48,314 nt of DNA, taken from contig JALNWS010000001.1 of assembly GCA_023230755.1 (NCBI GenBank), positions 1 through 48,314 on the forward strand, written 5' to 3'. A program made the position numbers and the translations under genes. Numbering within the stretch: position 1 is the stretch's first letter; each line of letters begins with the position of its first letter. The DNA comes from Azoarcus sp. (GTDB lineage Bacteria > Pseudomonadota > Gammaproteobacteria > Burkholderiales > Rhodocyclaceae). Of the stretch, positions 42,613-48,314 are shown piece by piece. The notes beneath the pieces were generated by a model, which was given only the letters and a program-made list of their open reading frames with translations, had not been told where the DNA came from and searched no databases.

Positions 42613-43284
42613 ATGAATAACCAGATCAAGCAAGACGCGGAAGTTCGCTCCGCACTATCTTCATTATTAGTAGAAATAAACTCTGCAATTAGCCGACCTC
42701 TCCGCAATGAAACACTTTCAAGAATTAAATCACTAATTGATGATTTTGATAGGCTGATCGCAAGCAAGCAAGCGAATCAGTACAAGGAAGAAATTCAAAA
42801 CAGAAATCTCTCGAACGATGAGTTATTGGCTATTGCGTGTAACTTGAAGCTTGAGCTTGTACTGATCAACAGAAGACTTTCTCCAATGAAGAAAAGGATT
42901 CAAGAATACAAGCAAATGGAGATCGCCATTATCAAAGGCAAGTCAATCGAAGATGTGGCTGACAGGCTCGACAGCACATCATATCGACAGGCTGAAGCCA
43001 TGGCAGAAAAACTATTTAGTCTGAAAATTCACGCTGAATCGGAAGCAAAAACAAAATCTGCAAAGCACTCTTTATCGCAGCGAAAAGACATGAAAGAGCA
43101 CGAGCCGTTTAAGGCCTTTTGTAGGCAATTACTTAAAAAAGGCATCAAAATAGAGAAGTTAAAACACATTACTAGCGCAGAAGGTTATGACAAAAAGTTT
43201 GACAAAATATCTGATCGAAAGAGACGGGAAATAGCTAGAAGCCTCGGCATTGTCTTTACGGCAGGAGCAGACAAGAAAGGTTAA
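42613..43284 (+). CDS. AT-rich orphan gene, unknown function
   Basis: The 223-residue product starts at ATG 42613 (MNNQIKQDAEVRSALSSLL). It is rich in Lys, Glu, Ile and Asn, with codons such as TTA, ATA and AAA that hardly occur in the host genes or in the neighbouring phage genes. Long helical stretches are likely, including LNRRLSPMKKRIQEY-like charged helices and a possible HTH-like IEDVADRLDSTSYRQAEAMA. There is no signal peptide or membrane helix. Base use marks it as a separate acquisition. It sits in the int-alpA interval, a common place for accessory (including defence) genes, but no function can be claimed. Confidence 0.75.
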   Translation: MNNQIKQDAEVRSALSSLLVEINSAISRPLRNETLSRIKSLIDDFDRLIASKQANQYKEEIQNRNLSNDELLAIACNLKLELVLINRRLSPMKKRIQEYKQMEIAIIKGKSIEDVADRLDSTSYRQAEAMAEKLFSLKIHAESEAKTKSAKHSLSQRKDMKEHEPFKAFCRQLLKKGIKIEKLKHITSAEGYDKKFDKISDRKRREIARSLGIVFTAGADKKG

Positions 43285-43295
43285 GTATCTGCGCA

Positions 43296-43342
43296 ATCTA
43301 GATGATGCATGATTCATCTAGATCAGGGAGTATCAGCATCAT
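43296..43342. promoter_or_regulatory. operator-like repeats upstream of alpA
   Basis: ATCTAGATGA (43296-43305) and TCATCTAGAT (43314-43323) form a 10-bp-arm palindrome with an 8-base spacer. Within it lies ATGATGC (43302-43308), and GCATCAT follows at 43336-43342. The same 7-mer marks the integrase upstream region, so one regulator may bind both. Confidence 0.55.
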
Positions 43343-43393
43343 ATATATCTAGCTAGTCTTCAAATCATCAACAAATGATGAGGACTGGCGAAA

Positions 43394-43615
43394 ATGGAAT
43401 CAGCCTATTTACCCGACTCGGCGCGTCACTTCGATAGCCTGCCGGACTCCGCCCGAATTGACATTGCAACGATGATTGCAGTCGTGGGCAGAAGCCGCGC
43501 AAGCGTCTATCGCTATATCGACAAAGGCATTCTCCCAAGACCTCGAAAACTCGCAGGCACTCAAAACTCTTGGATAGTCGGAGAGGTTCGCAAAGCATTG
43601 GCCGCTAAAAATTGA
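43394..43615 (+). CDS. AlpA-family excisionase/regulator
   Basis: This small DNA-binding protein has 73 residues. The winged-HTH core is MIAVVGRSRASVYRYIDKGI followed by LPRPRKLAGTQNSWI and VGEVRKAL, the AlpA (MerR-like) pattern. In E. coli CP4-57, AlpA activates the integrase and so controls excision; the same role is likely here. The upstream region shares a 7-mer with the int upstream region. The next gene begins 10 bases downstream. Confidence 0.85.
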   Translation: MESAYLPDSARHFDSLPDSARIDIATMIAVVGRSRASVYRYIDKGILPRPRKLAGTQNSWIVGEVRKALAAKN

Positions 43616-43625
43616 GGGCGCGTCA

Positions 43626-43814
43626 ATGACTGAAAAAGAAAAGGGCACGAACCCTTTCGAGTGCGCACCCTCTGGCAAATCCACAGCCAATCTTAGCACC
43701 GACAATCAACACAATCCACCCGCCGATATTGATCCGGTGATGGGTTGGCACGCGCTGGCAAAAGCCGCTCGACTTGCACAAGATCGCAAGCGCGGAAAGC
43801 GGGGTGCGCGATGA
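43626..43814 (+). CDS. small prophage protein, unknown
   Basis: The 62-residue product starts 10 bases after the alpA stop. It is hydrophilic, with a basic tail (QDRKRGKRGAR) and the segment DIDPVMGWHALAKAARLA. Its stop overlaps the ATG of the primase gene by 4 bases, which supports real translation. I do not recognise a family. Confidence 0.6.
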   Translation: MTEKEKGTNPFECAPSGKSTANLSTDNQHNPPADIDPVMGWHALAKAARLAQDRKRGKRGAR

Positions 43815-44215
43815 ATGTCGATTACATCCTCGACCAACTTGAGCGCGTTCGCCGCATCAAGCCCGATCAATGGGTGGCTTGCTGCCCTGCTCACGCGGAC
43901 AGTTCGCCAAGCCTTGCAATCCGAGATACCGGCGAAAAGCTGTTAATGCGCTGCTATGCCGGATGCACCTTCCAAGAGATTGCCGACGCCCTTGGAATGC
44001 ACCCACGCGAATTCTTTCGAGACAGCAAAGAGCCAAAATCAGGCATTCCAGGCATTTCACGGCGGGACATATACCGAGATCTTACCGTTGAGTTGATGAC
44101 CGCTTACGTGGTCACTCGCGACCGCGCAGAGGGCAAGCAGATTGCTGCGAATGACGTGGAACGCGAAAAGCTCGCATGGCAGCGAATCTCCAAGGCTATG
44201 GGGGTGCTCAAGTGA
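43811..44215 (+). CDS. CHC2-type zinc-finger (primase-like) protein
   Basis: The 134-residue product carries a zinc ribbon of the DnaG/CHC2 kind: CCPAHADSSPSLAI and MRCYAGC, with ligands Cys25, His28, Cys48 and Cys52. A short helical tail follows. It lacks the TOPRIM catalytic domain, so it is a primase fragment or an adaptor that works with the next gene. It overlaps both neighbours by 4 bases (ATGA and GTGA), so it belongs to one replication operon. Confidence 0.75.
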   Translation: MNVDYILDQLERVRRIKPDQWVACCPAHADSSPSLAIRDTGEKLLMRCYAGCTFQEIADALGMHPREFFRDSKEPKSGIPGISRRDIYRDLTVELMTAYVVTRDRAEGKQIAANDVEREKLAWQRISKAMGVLK

Positions 44216-45486
44216 CCGGATCCATCCTCGACACACTGCCCGATGCTGAAATCAAGCCCGAGTCCGGACTGAACCTCGTTTCGGTGACAGACCTATTCAG
44301 CATCCAGCCGGAACCGCCAGCATTCTGGATCGACGGTCTGCTGCCTGAGCGCGTTGTCACATTGTTGGGTGCGCACGGCGGAACGGGCAAAACCATGCTC
44401 GGCCTGATCGCAGCCGCATGCCTGGCGACCGGACGCACATTCATGGGCAAGGCTACCCGCCGCGCTCGCGTGGTGTTCTACAGCGGAGAAGATCCCGCCC
44501 AAGTGCTGCGATGGAGGCTCGCACAAATCTGCCGTGAGTATGCCATCGACCCTAACGAACTGGACGGATGGCTAACGGTAATCGACGCTACCGAAGGCGA
44601 CCCGACGCTTTACACCGAGATCCTGGACGGTGGAACCCGGCACGGCATCACGACGCACGCATACAACAGCCTGCGATCCATTTCGGATAGCGGTGCAGAA
44701 GTATTCATTATCGACAACGCATCGGATGCCTACGACGCCGACGAGAATCAGCGCGCCCGCGTAAGGGGTTTTATCCGGTCACTTGCGCACTTGGTAAAGC
44801 AACAAGCTGGTGCTGTTCTGCTACTTGCTCACGTCGATAAATCGACCGCCAAGGGCTTCGGAGGCTCGGAGGGATACTCAGGCTCAACCGCTTGGCACAA
44901 CAGCGTCAGAAGCCGCCTATTCATGTCTGAGGACGATTCAGGCCTGTTGCTTGAGCACCAGAAAAGCAACCTCGGCAAAAAGTCCGATCCGATCCGAATG
45001 GAATGGTCAGAAAGGGGCGTTCTAGTTCAATCGAACGCTGCCGGCGACTGTCTCGGCCTGATTGCGTCCGCTCACCGCATAGCAGTCATCCAGATGCTTG
45101 CCGAGTTCTACGACCGCGGCGAATACATCCCGACATCACCGAACGCAGCAGGCAACGCTTACAGGCGACTGAAGGACGAGCATAGCTTTCCGGCAAGAAT
45201 GAAAAGCGGCGACTTCTACCGACTCCTGCGTGACATCGAACGATCTGGATTCATTGAACGCGAGACCTACAAAAACGCAAGCCGGCACGACCGCGAAAGG
45301 TGGCTTGTAACTGAGGCAGGAAGGCGACTTGCGACGGGTGCGCCAAGTGCGCGCCAAGTTGAACCTATAACACCTAGCGCACAGGCGCGCCAAGTGCGCC
45401 AAGTGCTAGGGGGGTATGGGGGGGAGAGCGCGCGCATTTACCCGGCGCAAGTGGGTAATGAGTGGGAGGCGAAGTCATGCCTTTGA
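44212..45486 (+). CDS. RepA-type AAA ATPase / replicative helicase
   Basis: This phage replication ATPase has 424 residues from GTG 44212, which overlaps the previous stop as GTGA. Walker A is GAHGGTGKT (about 53-61), VVFYSGEDP follows strand 2, Walker B is EVFIIDNASDAYD, and LLLAHVDKS precedes GSEGYSGSTAWHNSVRSR, as in RepA hexameric helicases of the RecA-fold AAA_25 group. The C-terminal part looks like a winged helix (DFYRLLRDIERSGFIERETY). The last 50 codons are low-complexity (ARQV repeats) because they contain the GCGCCAAGT iterons. Confidence 0.83.
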   Translation: MTGSILDTLPDAEIKPESGLNLVSVTDLFSIQPEPPAFWIDGLLPERVVTLLGAHGGTGKTMLGLIAAACLATGRTFMGKATRRARVVFYSGEDPAQVLRWRLAQICREYAIDPNELDGWLTVIDATEGDPTLYTEILDGGTRHGITTHAYNSLRSISDSGAEVFIIDNASDAYDADENQRARVRGFIRSLAHLVKQQAGAVLLLAHVDKSTAKGFGGSEGYSGSTAWHNSVRSRLFMSEDDSGLLLEHQKSNLGKKSDPIRMEWSERGVLVQSNAAGDCLGLIASAHRIAVIQMLAEFYDRGEYIPTSPNAAGNAYRRLKDEHSFPARMKSGDFYRLLRDIERSGFIERETYKNASRHDRERWLVTEAGRRLATGAPSARQVEPITPSAQARQVRQVLGGYGGESARIYPAQVGNEWEAKSCL

Positions 45487-45522
45487 CTCACGAACCCGGC
45501 GCAAGAAACGATCACTTGGCGC
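45340..45522. repeat. iteron-like GCGCCAAGT cluster, candidate replication origin
   Basis: GCGCCAAGT(G/T) occurs directly at 45340, 45351, 45387 and 45396, and inverted at 45513-45522. CCTAGC (45373-45378) and GCTAGG (45405-45410) flank two of the copies as inverted arms. A G-rich stretch, G6-TAT-G7, follows at about 45409-45424. The cluster overlaps the 3' end of the helicase gene. Confidence 0.55.
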
Positions 45523-45641
45523 ACCTCTGGAAGATCACAACCAGGGGCAGACCTCCATTTCTCGTGTGGTGCGTACAAGGTGCGACTGCTGACGAGATGC
45601 TGACCATTTGGACGGGTGCGACCGTGGAGGCCATGCGATGA
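45477..45641 (+). CDS. 54-residue prophage protein, unknown
   Basis: This short frame begins ATG 45477 with GGAGG seven bases before it and ends TGA 45639-45641. The product starts MPLTHEPGARNDHLAHLWKI and ends TGATVEAMR. It overlaps the end of the helicase gene by 10 bases and the next ATG by 4, as expected in a coupled operon. No family is recognised. It carries the inverted iteron copy (45513-45522) within its codons. Confidence 0.6.
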   Translation: MPLTHEPGARNDHLAHLWKITTRGRPPFLVWCVQGATADEMLTIWTGATVEAMR

Positions 45642-45919
45642 AGATCGACCAGGCCAAAGCGATGAAATGCCCGCGCTATCGCCTTTCCCGCGAACAAAAA
45701 AACAGCGCGCCCGACTGCCTCACAAACGGCCATTTTCGGACTATGGCGGAGGTAGAGACCTCCATCAATCCGCTACATGCCTTTGCTGGCTTGATGCACT
45801 TCGTAAAAACGCCCTCTGTTCTACGGAGTGTTCTACGCGCTCACCTACTGAGCGCCTGCGACCTGCACTCACGAACCCATACCAAACCCGCCCAGGCCGG
45901 ACGCCTGGAACTCATGTAA
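45638..45919 (+). CDS. small prophage protein, unknown
   Basis: The 93-residue product begins at ATG 45638, overlapping the previous stop (ATGA). It starts MKIDQAKAMKCPRYRLSREQ and has several Cys and His residues (CP, CDLH) but no clear zinc motif. Another frame of 106 codons overlaps it (45616-45936) without a good ribosome site. The coupling favours this one. Confidence is limited because base use in the region is not strongly framed. Confidence 0.45.
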   Translation: MKIDQAKAMKCPRYRLSREQKNSAPDCLTNGHFRTMAEVETSINPLHAFAGLMHFVKTPSVLRSVLRAHLLSACDLHSRTHTKPAQAGRLELM

Positions 45920-45932
45920 AGGAAACACCGAA

Positions 45933-46277
45933 ATGACTGATCAAGCAACCCTTATCGCCAACCGCTCAACCGCTGGATCCGCATATATCGCTGCAGCACA
46001 GGCATTGCGCGACGCATACATCGAACTTGCCGCGCTGGACAAAGCATCGACCAGCGGGGCTTTCTTTCCTGGCTATGTCCCGCTAAACGAAGCGGGAGCC
46101 CCCTACAACGTCGGGCCAGCAAGCTACACCAACTTGCATTCCAATATTCCGTTCTCGCAGAACACGCGAACATTTTCTGCCCCTCTTGAGATTCCGGAGC
46201 ACCCCGACTTCCCTCTCCCCTCGTGGCCTAACTTTGGCGACAAGATCAAGTCGCGCCTTGAACAGTTGATCGCCTAA
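45933..46277 (+). CDS. prophage protein, unknown
   Basis: The 114-residue product starts at ATG 45933, preceded by AAAGGAAA. The N-terminal half is a likely helix (TAGSAYIAAAQALRDAYIEL); the C-terminal half is Pro- and aromatic-rich (IPEHPDFPLPSWPNF). There is no membrane segment. It lies just before another unknown gene with a clear ribosome site. No family is recognised. Confidence 0.65.
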   Translation: MTDQATLIANRSTAGSAYIAAAQALRDAYIELAALDKASTSGAFFPGYVPLNEAGAPYNVGPASYTNLHSNIPFSQNTRTFSAPLEIPEHPDFPLPSWPNFGDKIKSRLEQLIA

Positions 46278-46286
46278 GGAGCTCCC

Positions 46287-47027
46287 ATGGAAATTCAAAT
46301 CGCAACCCACAAAATCGACCTGCCAGAACTCCCGGATAGCACAACCAACGCACTACCGGTCGCTGCATTCTGGGCTGCTGCAGATGCCGCGAATCGCTTC
46401 CACTCCGAAAGTGTTCGAATTGGAGAAGACCCATTCCTAAGCGACGCCGGAAAGGCCGCAAAGATCCTTCCACTTGCTGATCAATTGATTCGGCAGATGT
46501 TGGTGAGTACCGAGAACATCATTAACGACAGCGCGCATTGGAATAGCCGCGAAGCAGCGCTACTAGACGTCGGTGCCCCTACAAGTCAGAACGAAATCGA
46601 CCGTGACCGAGAGATCAGGTCATGGTGGAGATCAGCCACCCCAGAAGTACGGGAACGCGTGATGCGTGACGTCGAGGCAGGCCCTGAGCACGGAGAGCTT
46701 GTGCGGGCAATTCTACGTAGTCCGATCCCCGATGTTGCGGACCTGGAAAAAAAGCATTTTCGTTCAATGCACAACCAGATCCGCAGGCTTGACAACCCAA
46801 ACGAGGCGGTCGCCATCGAAACGGGAAGGCATGCCCATGAATGGGCGCAGCGGGGTATGGGTCACGTCACCGGGATTATCAAGAACGTCACCGGAAAAAG
46901 TACTGAGTCGATTTGCCGCGCGGCGATCTTGGCAGGTCATGAGAAAGCAGCGAATCAGATTTTTGGCACAACAGCAGTAGCGCACGCCAGAGCCGCCATT
47001 GCAGCAGAGCAGCGCCGAGTGGCGTAA
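46287..47027 (+). CDS. prophage protein, unknown
   Basis: The 246-residue product starts at ATG 46287 with AAGGAG before it, 9 bases after the previous stop. It is soluble and mainly helical. The central part is charged (DRDREIRSWWRSATPEVRER) and the end is Ala-rich (AVAHARAAIAAEQRRVA). No known motif is seen. Its place just upstream of the terminase genes suggests a late or packaging-linked role, but this is only positional. Confidence 0.7.
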   Translation: MEIQIATHKIDLPELPDSTTNALPVAAFWAAADAANRFHSESVRIGEDPFLSDAGKAAKILPLADQLIRQMLVSTENIINDSAHWNSREAALLDVGAPTSQNEIDRDREIRSWWRSATPEVRERVMRDVEAGPEHGELVRAILRSPIPDVADLEKKHFRSMHNQIRRLDNPNEAVAIETGRHAHEWAQRGMGHVTGIIKNVTGKSTESICRAAILAGHEKAANQIFGTTAVAHARAAIAAEQRRVA

Positions 47028-47038
47028 AGGAAATTGAG

Positions 47039-47152
47039 ATGACCGACACCCATCGCCCAACTATCGATGTAAAGCCTACGGACGCTCCGGACGCTGCATA
47101 TCGACTGGCACGCGGTGGGTTTCCTGCCAGATCCCGCAGGAGGCCCATCTAA
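47039..47152 (+). CDS. 37-residue prophage microprotein, unknown
   Basis: A short frame runs from ATG 47039 (AAGGAAA just before) to TAA 47150-47152. Its stop overlaps the terminase start as TAATG. The product is MTDTHRPTIDVKPTDAPDAA followed by a basic tail ending RSRRRPI. The ribosome site of the terminase gene (AGGAGG) lies within its last codons, so it may serve mainly as a coupling leader. Confidence 0.5.
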   Translation: MTDTHRPTIDVKPTDAPDAAYRLARGGFPARSRRRPI

Positions 47153-47598
47153 TGCCCCGCAAACCGCTTCTAGAAGCCCCGAGCAAGACCGCAGCAGGCA
47201 AGACCATAGGACGCCCGCGTAAAGAGCCGCCAGAGGGCGCTGCAGAGCTAATAAAGGCATCCGCCGCTGACGGCTTCTCCGTTGTCGGCATTGCCATGCT
47301 GATGGGGTGCAACAAGGAGTGCTTGAACCGCTGGATGAACGAGCATCCGGACCTCAAGCAAGCATTCGAGTTCGGTCGCGAGCAGGAACGGCAAGCACTT
47401 CACAACAAGCTCTATCGATACGCCACCGAGGGCACGGGCAGGGACAGCATCATTGCCGCCATTTTCCTGCTTAAAGCCCGCCATTCCTATAAGGAAGGCG
47501 CGGACGTTGGCGAATCGAATGCCCGCGTACAGATCGACATCCGCCTGCCTGGTGCGCTCCCTCCTACCCAGTACGCAGAGGTAATCGAGAATGAATGA
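47152..47598 (+). CDS. phage terminase small subunit (probable)
   Basis: This subunit recognises the phage DNA for packaging. The product is 148 residues. A basic N-terminus (KTIGRPRKEPPEG) is followed by a HTH-like segment (FSVVGIAMLMGCNKECLNRW) and helical residues to about 115. Small terminases are poorly conserved, and the assignment rests on this HTH, the size and the position directly before the large subunit, with which it overlaps by 8 bases. AGGAGG precedes its ATG. Confidence 0.75.
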   Translation: MPRKPLLEAPSKTAAGKTIGRPRKEPPEGAAELIKASAADGFSVVGIAMLMGCNKECLNRWMNEHPDLKQAFEFGREQERQALHNKLYRYATEGTGRDSIIAAIFLLKARHSYKEGADVGESNARVQIDIRLPGALPPTQYAEVIENE

Positions 47599-48314
47599 AC
47601 TCCGTCTATCCGAATTTCAGCAGCGCACAATGGAGGTGCCGGAAGATTATGACTTGTTCCTCGGCGGTGGCCGTGGGGGTGGCAAGTCCTTCGTGATGGC
47701 GCTCCTCTGCCTTCGTCACGCAGAACAGTATGGCGACCGTGCAAGGATGCTGTTTATTCGCAGATCCTATGCCGGACTGAGGGACTTCGAGCTAACCGCC
47801 CGAGAGGTCTTCGGGCTGGCTTATGGCACAGGCTACGGCTACAACGCCTCGGAGCACCTCTTTCGACTTCCCGGAGGCGCTACGCTTGAACTCGGGCAAC
47901 TAGAGAGCCATACCGACTATCAGAAGTATCAGGGCAGATCCTTCACCCTCCTGCTGACTGACGAGGCCGGCCAATATGCCGCGCCCGACCTGCTGGACAT
48001 TCTGCGCTCAAACCTCAGAGCACCTACCGGGATTCCCGTTCGGATGATCATTGCCGCAAACCCTGGCGGCCCTGGTCATCATTGGCTGGCGAGTCGGTAT
48101 GTCTTTCAGGGTGCGCCGTGGAAACCCTTTGAGGAATCACGATCCGGCCGGCAATGGGTCTATGCGCCGAGCACCTTTACCCAAAACCCATTCATTGATG
48201 TTGCAGGTTATCGGCAGCAACTCGAATCGTCATGCCCCGAGGATCAGGAACTATTGCGGGCATGGATCGAAGGGGATTGGTCGATTGCGCGAGGCGCTTA
48301 CTTCTCGTCGGTTA
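47591..48314 (+). CDS. phage terminase large subunit (N-terminal part, cut by window end)
   Basis: This is the ATPase/nuclease that packages phage DNA. The frame starts at ATG 47591, inside the end of the small-subunit gene, and is open to the last base; 241 residues are visible. The motor motifs are FLGGGRGGGKS at about 23-33 (Walker A) and FTLLLTDEAGQ near 118-128 (Walker B with Asp124, Glu125), then IIAANPGGPGH as the coupling motif. The nuclease domain lies beyond the window. It clearly identifies the element as a tailed-phage genome. Confidence 0.9.
   Translation, partial: MNELRLSEFQQRTMEVPEDYDLFLGGGRGGGKSFVMALLCLRHAEQYGDRARMLFIRRSYAGLRDFELTAREVFGLAYGTGYGYNASEHLFRLPGGATLELGQLESHTDYQKYQGRSFTLLLTDEAGQYAAPDLLDILRSNLRAPTGIPVRMIIAANPGGPGHHWLASRYVFQGAPWKPFEESRSGRQWVYAPSTFTQNPFIDVAGYRQQLESSCPEDQELLRAWIEGDWSIARGAYFSSV

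Larger units (their letters stand above)
40702..48314. mobile_element. left end of an integrated tailed prophage
   Basis: From just after the EamA terminator, all genes are on the plus strand, short, tightly packed, and of phage type: integrase, AlpA regulator, primase zinc-finger, RepA helicase, small and large terminase. Codon use is less GC-rich than in the host part, and one gene (42613-43284) is plainly AT-rich. The left boundary lies between 40699 and 40880. No tRNA or other usual target is visible at this end, and the right end is beyond the window, so the att core cannot be read. Confidence 0.88.

Noticed and set aside
40661..43342. CRISPR array from the clustered short repeats
   Set aside because: Repeats are only 6-10 bases and unevenly spaced, with no spacer-length regularity and no cas genes.
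45616..45936. 106-codon alternative frame over the 45638-45919 gene
   Set aside because: It lacks a ribosome site and the start/stop coupling seen for the chosen frame.

Overview
This window looks like chromosome from a GC-rich, flagellated betaproteobacterium. Gene content and codon style suggest Rhodocyclales (Thauera, Azoarcus or Aromatoleum relatives), but that is inference from homology remembered, not from a search. The last 7.6 kb are the left end of an integrated tailed prophage that runs off the window.

Layout. 1-106 is the tail of an unidentified gene, followed by a near-perfect 28-bp inverted repeat (REP-like). parE (241-2214) and parC (13873-16200) encode the two topoisomerase IV subunits. 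Between them sit three accessory blocks: a MarR-EmrA-EmrB efflux operon with a probable MarR operator (2275-5666); a NifX/NafY-like protein with a strong sigma-54 promoter and a divergent TPR protein (5720-6725); and a five-gene acyl-CoA catabolic operon (CoA ligase, SDR dehydrogenase, thiolase, acyl-CoA dehydrogenase, crotonase) divergent from an AraC-type regulator (6819-13754).

From 16211 to 24459 the minus strand carries a flagellar block, transcribed flhB-flhA-flhF-flhG-fliA-motC-motD. The FlhG is odd: it keeps the N-terminal DQAxGLR motif but has lost its Walker A. Next come a DUF192 protein and an RluE-like pseudouridine synthase.

25828-38438 is a catabolic and uptake module. A LysR regulator is divergent from a five-gene peptide/nickel-type ABC transporter and an amidase (plus strand). 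It is followed by a convergent minus-strand operon for a carbamoyl-amino-acid hydrolase, a methylmalonate/malonate-semialdehyde dehydrogenase and an omega-aminotransferase. These three enzymes fit the lower part of reductive pyrimidine or beta-alanine catabolism. The same 18-bp palindrome (GTTTCA-N6-YGAAAC) lies upstream of both outer promoters, at 26770 and 38421, which ties the whole module to one regulator. A sigma-54-like promoter precedes the transporter operon.

A RlmI-like methyltransferase, an EamA transporter and a strong terminator (40661-40698) close the host part. The prophage starts after that terminator: tyrosine integrase, a small unknown protein, an AT-rich orphan gene, an AlpA-type regulator, a primase zinc-finger protein, a RepA-type helicase with iteron-like repeats in its 3' end, several small unknown proteins (three too short or too cut off for routine ORF calling), and small and large terminase subunits. 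A 7-mer, ATGATGC, recurs six times only in the regions upstream of int and alpA as far as I could see, and is my best candidate for the element's control circuit.
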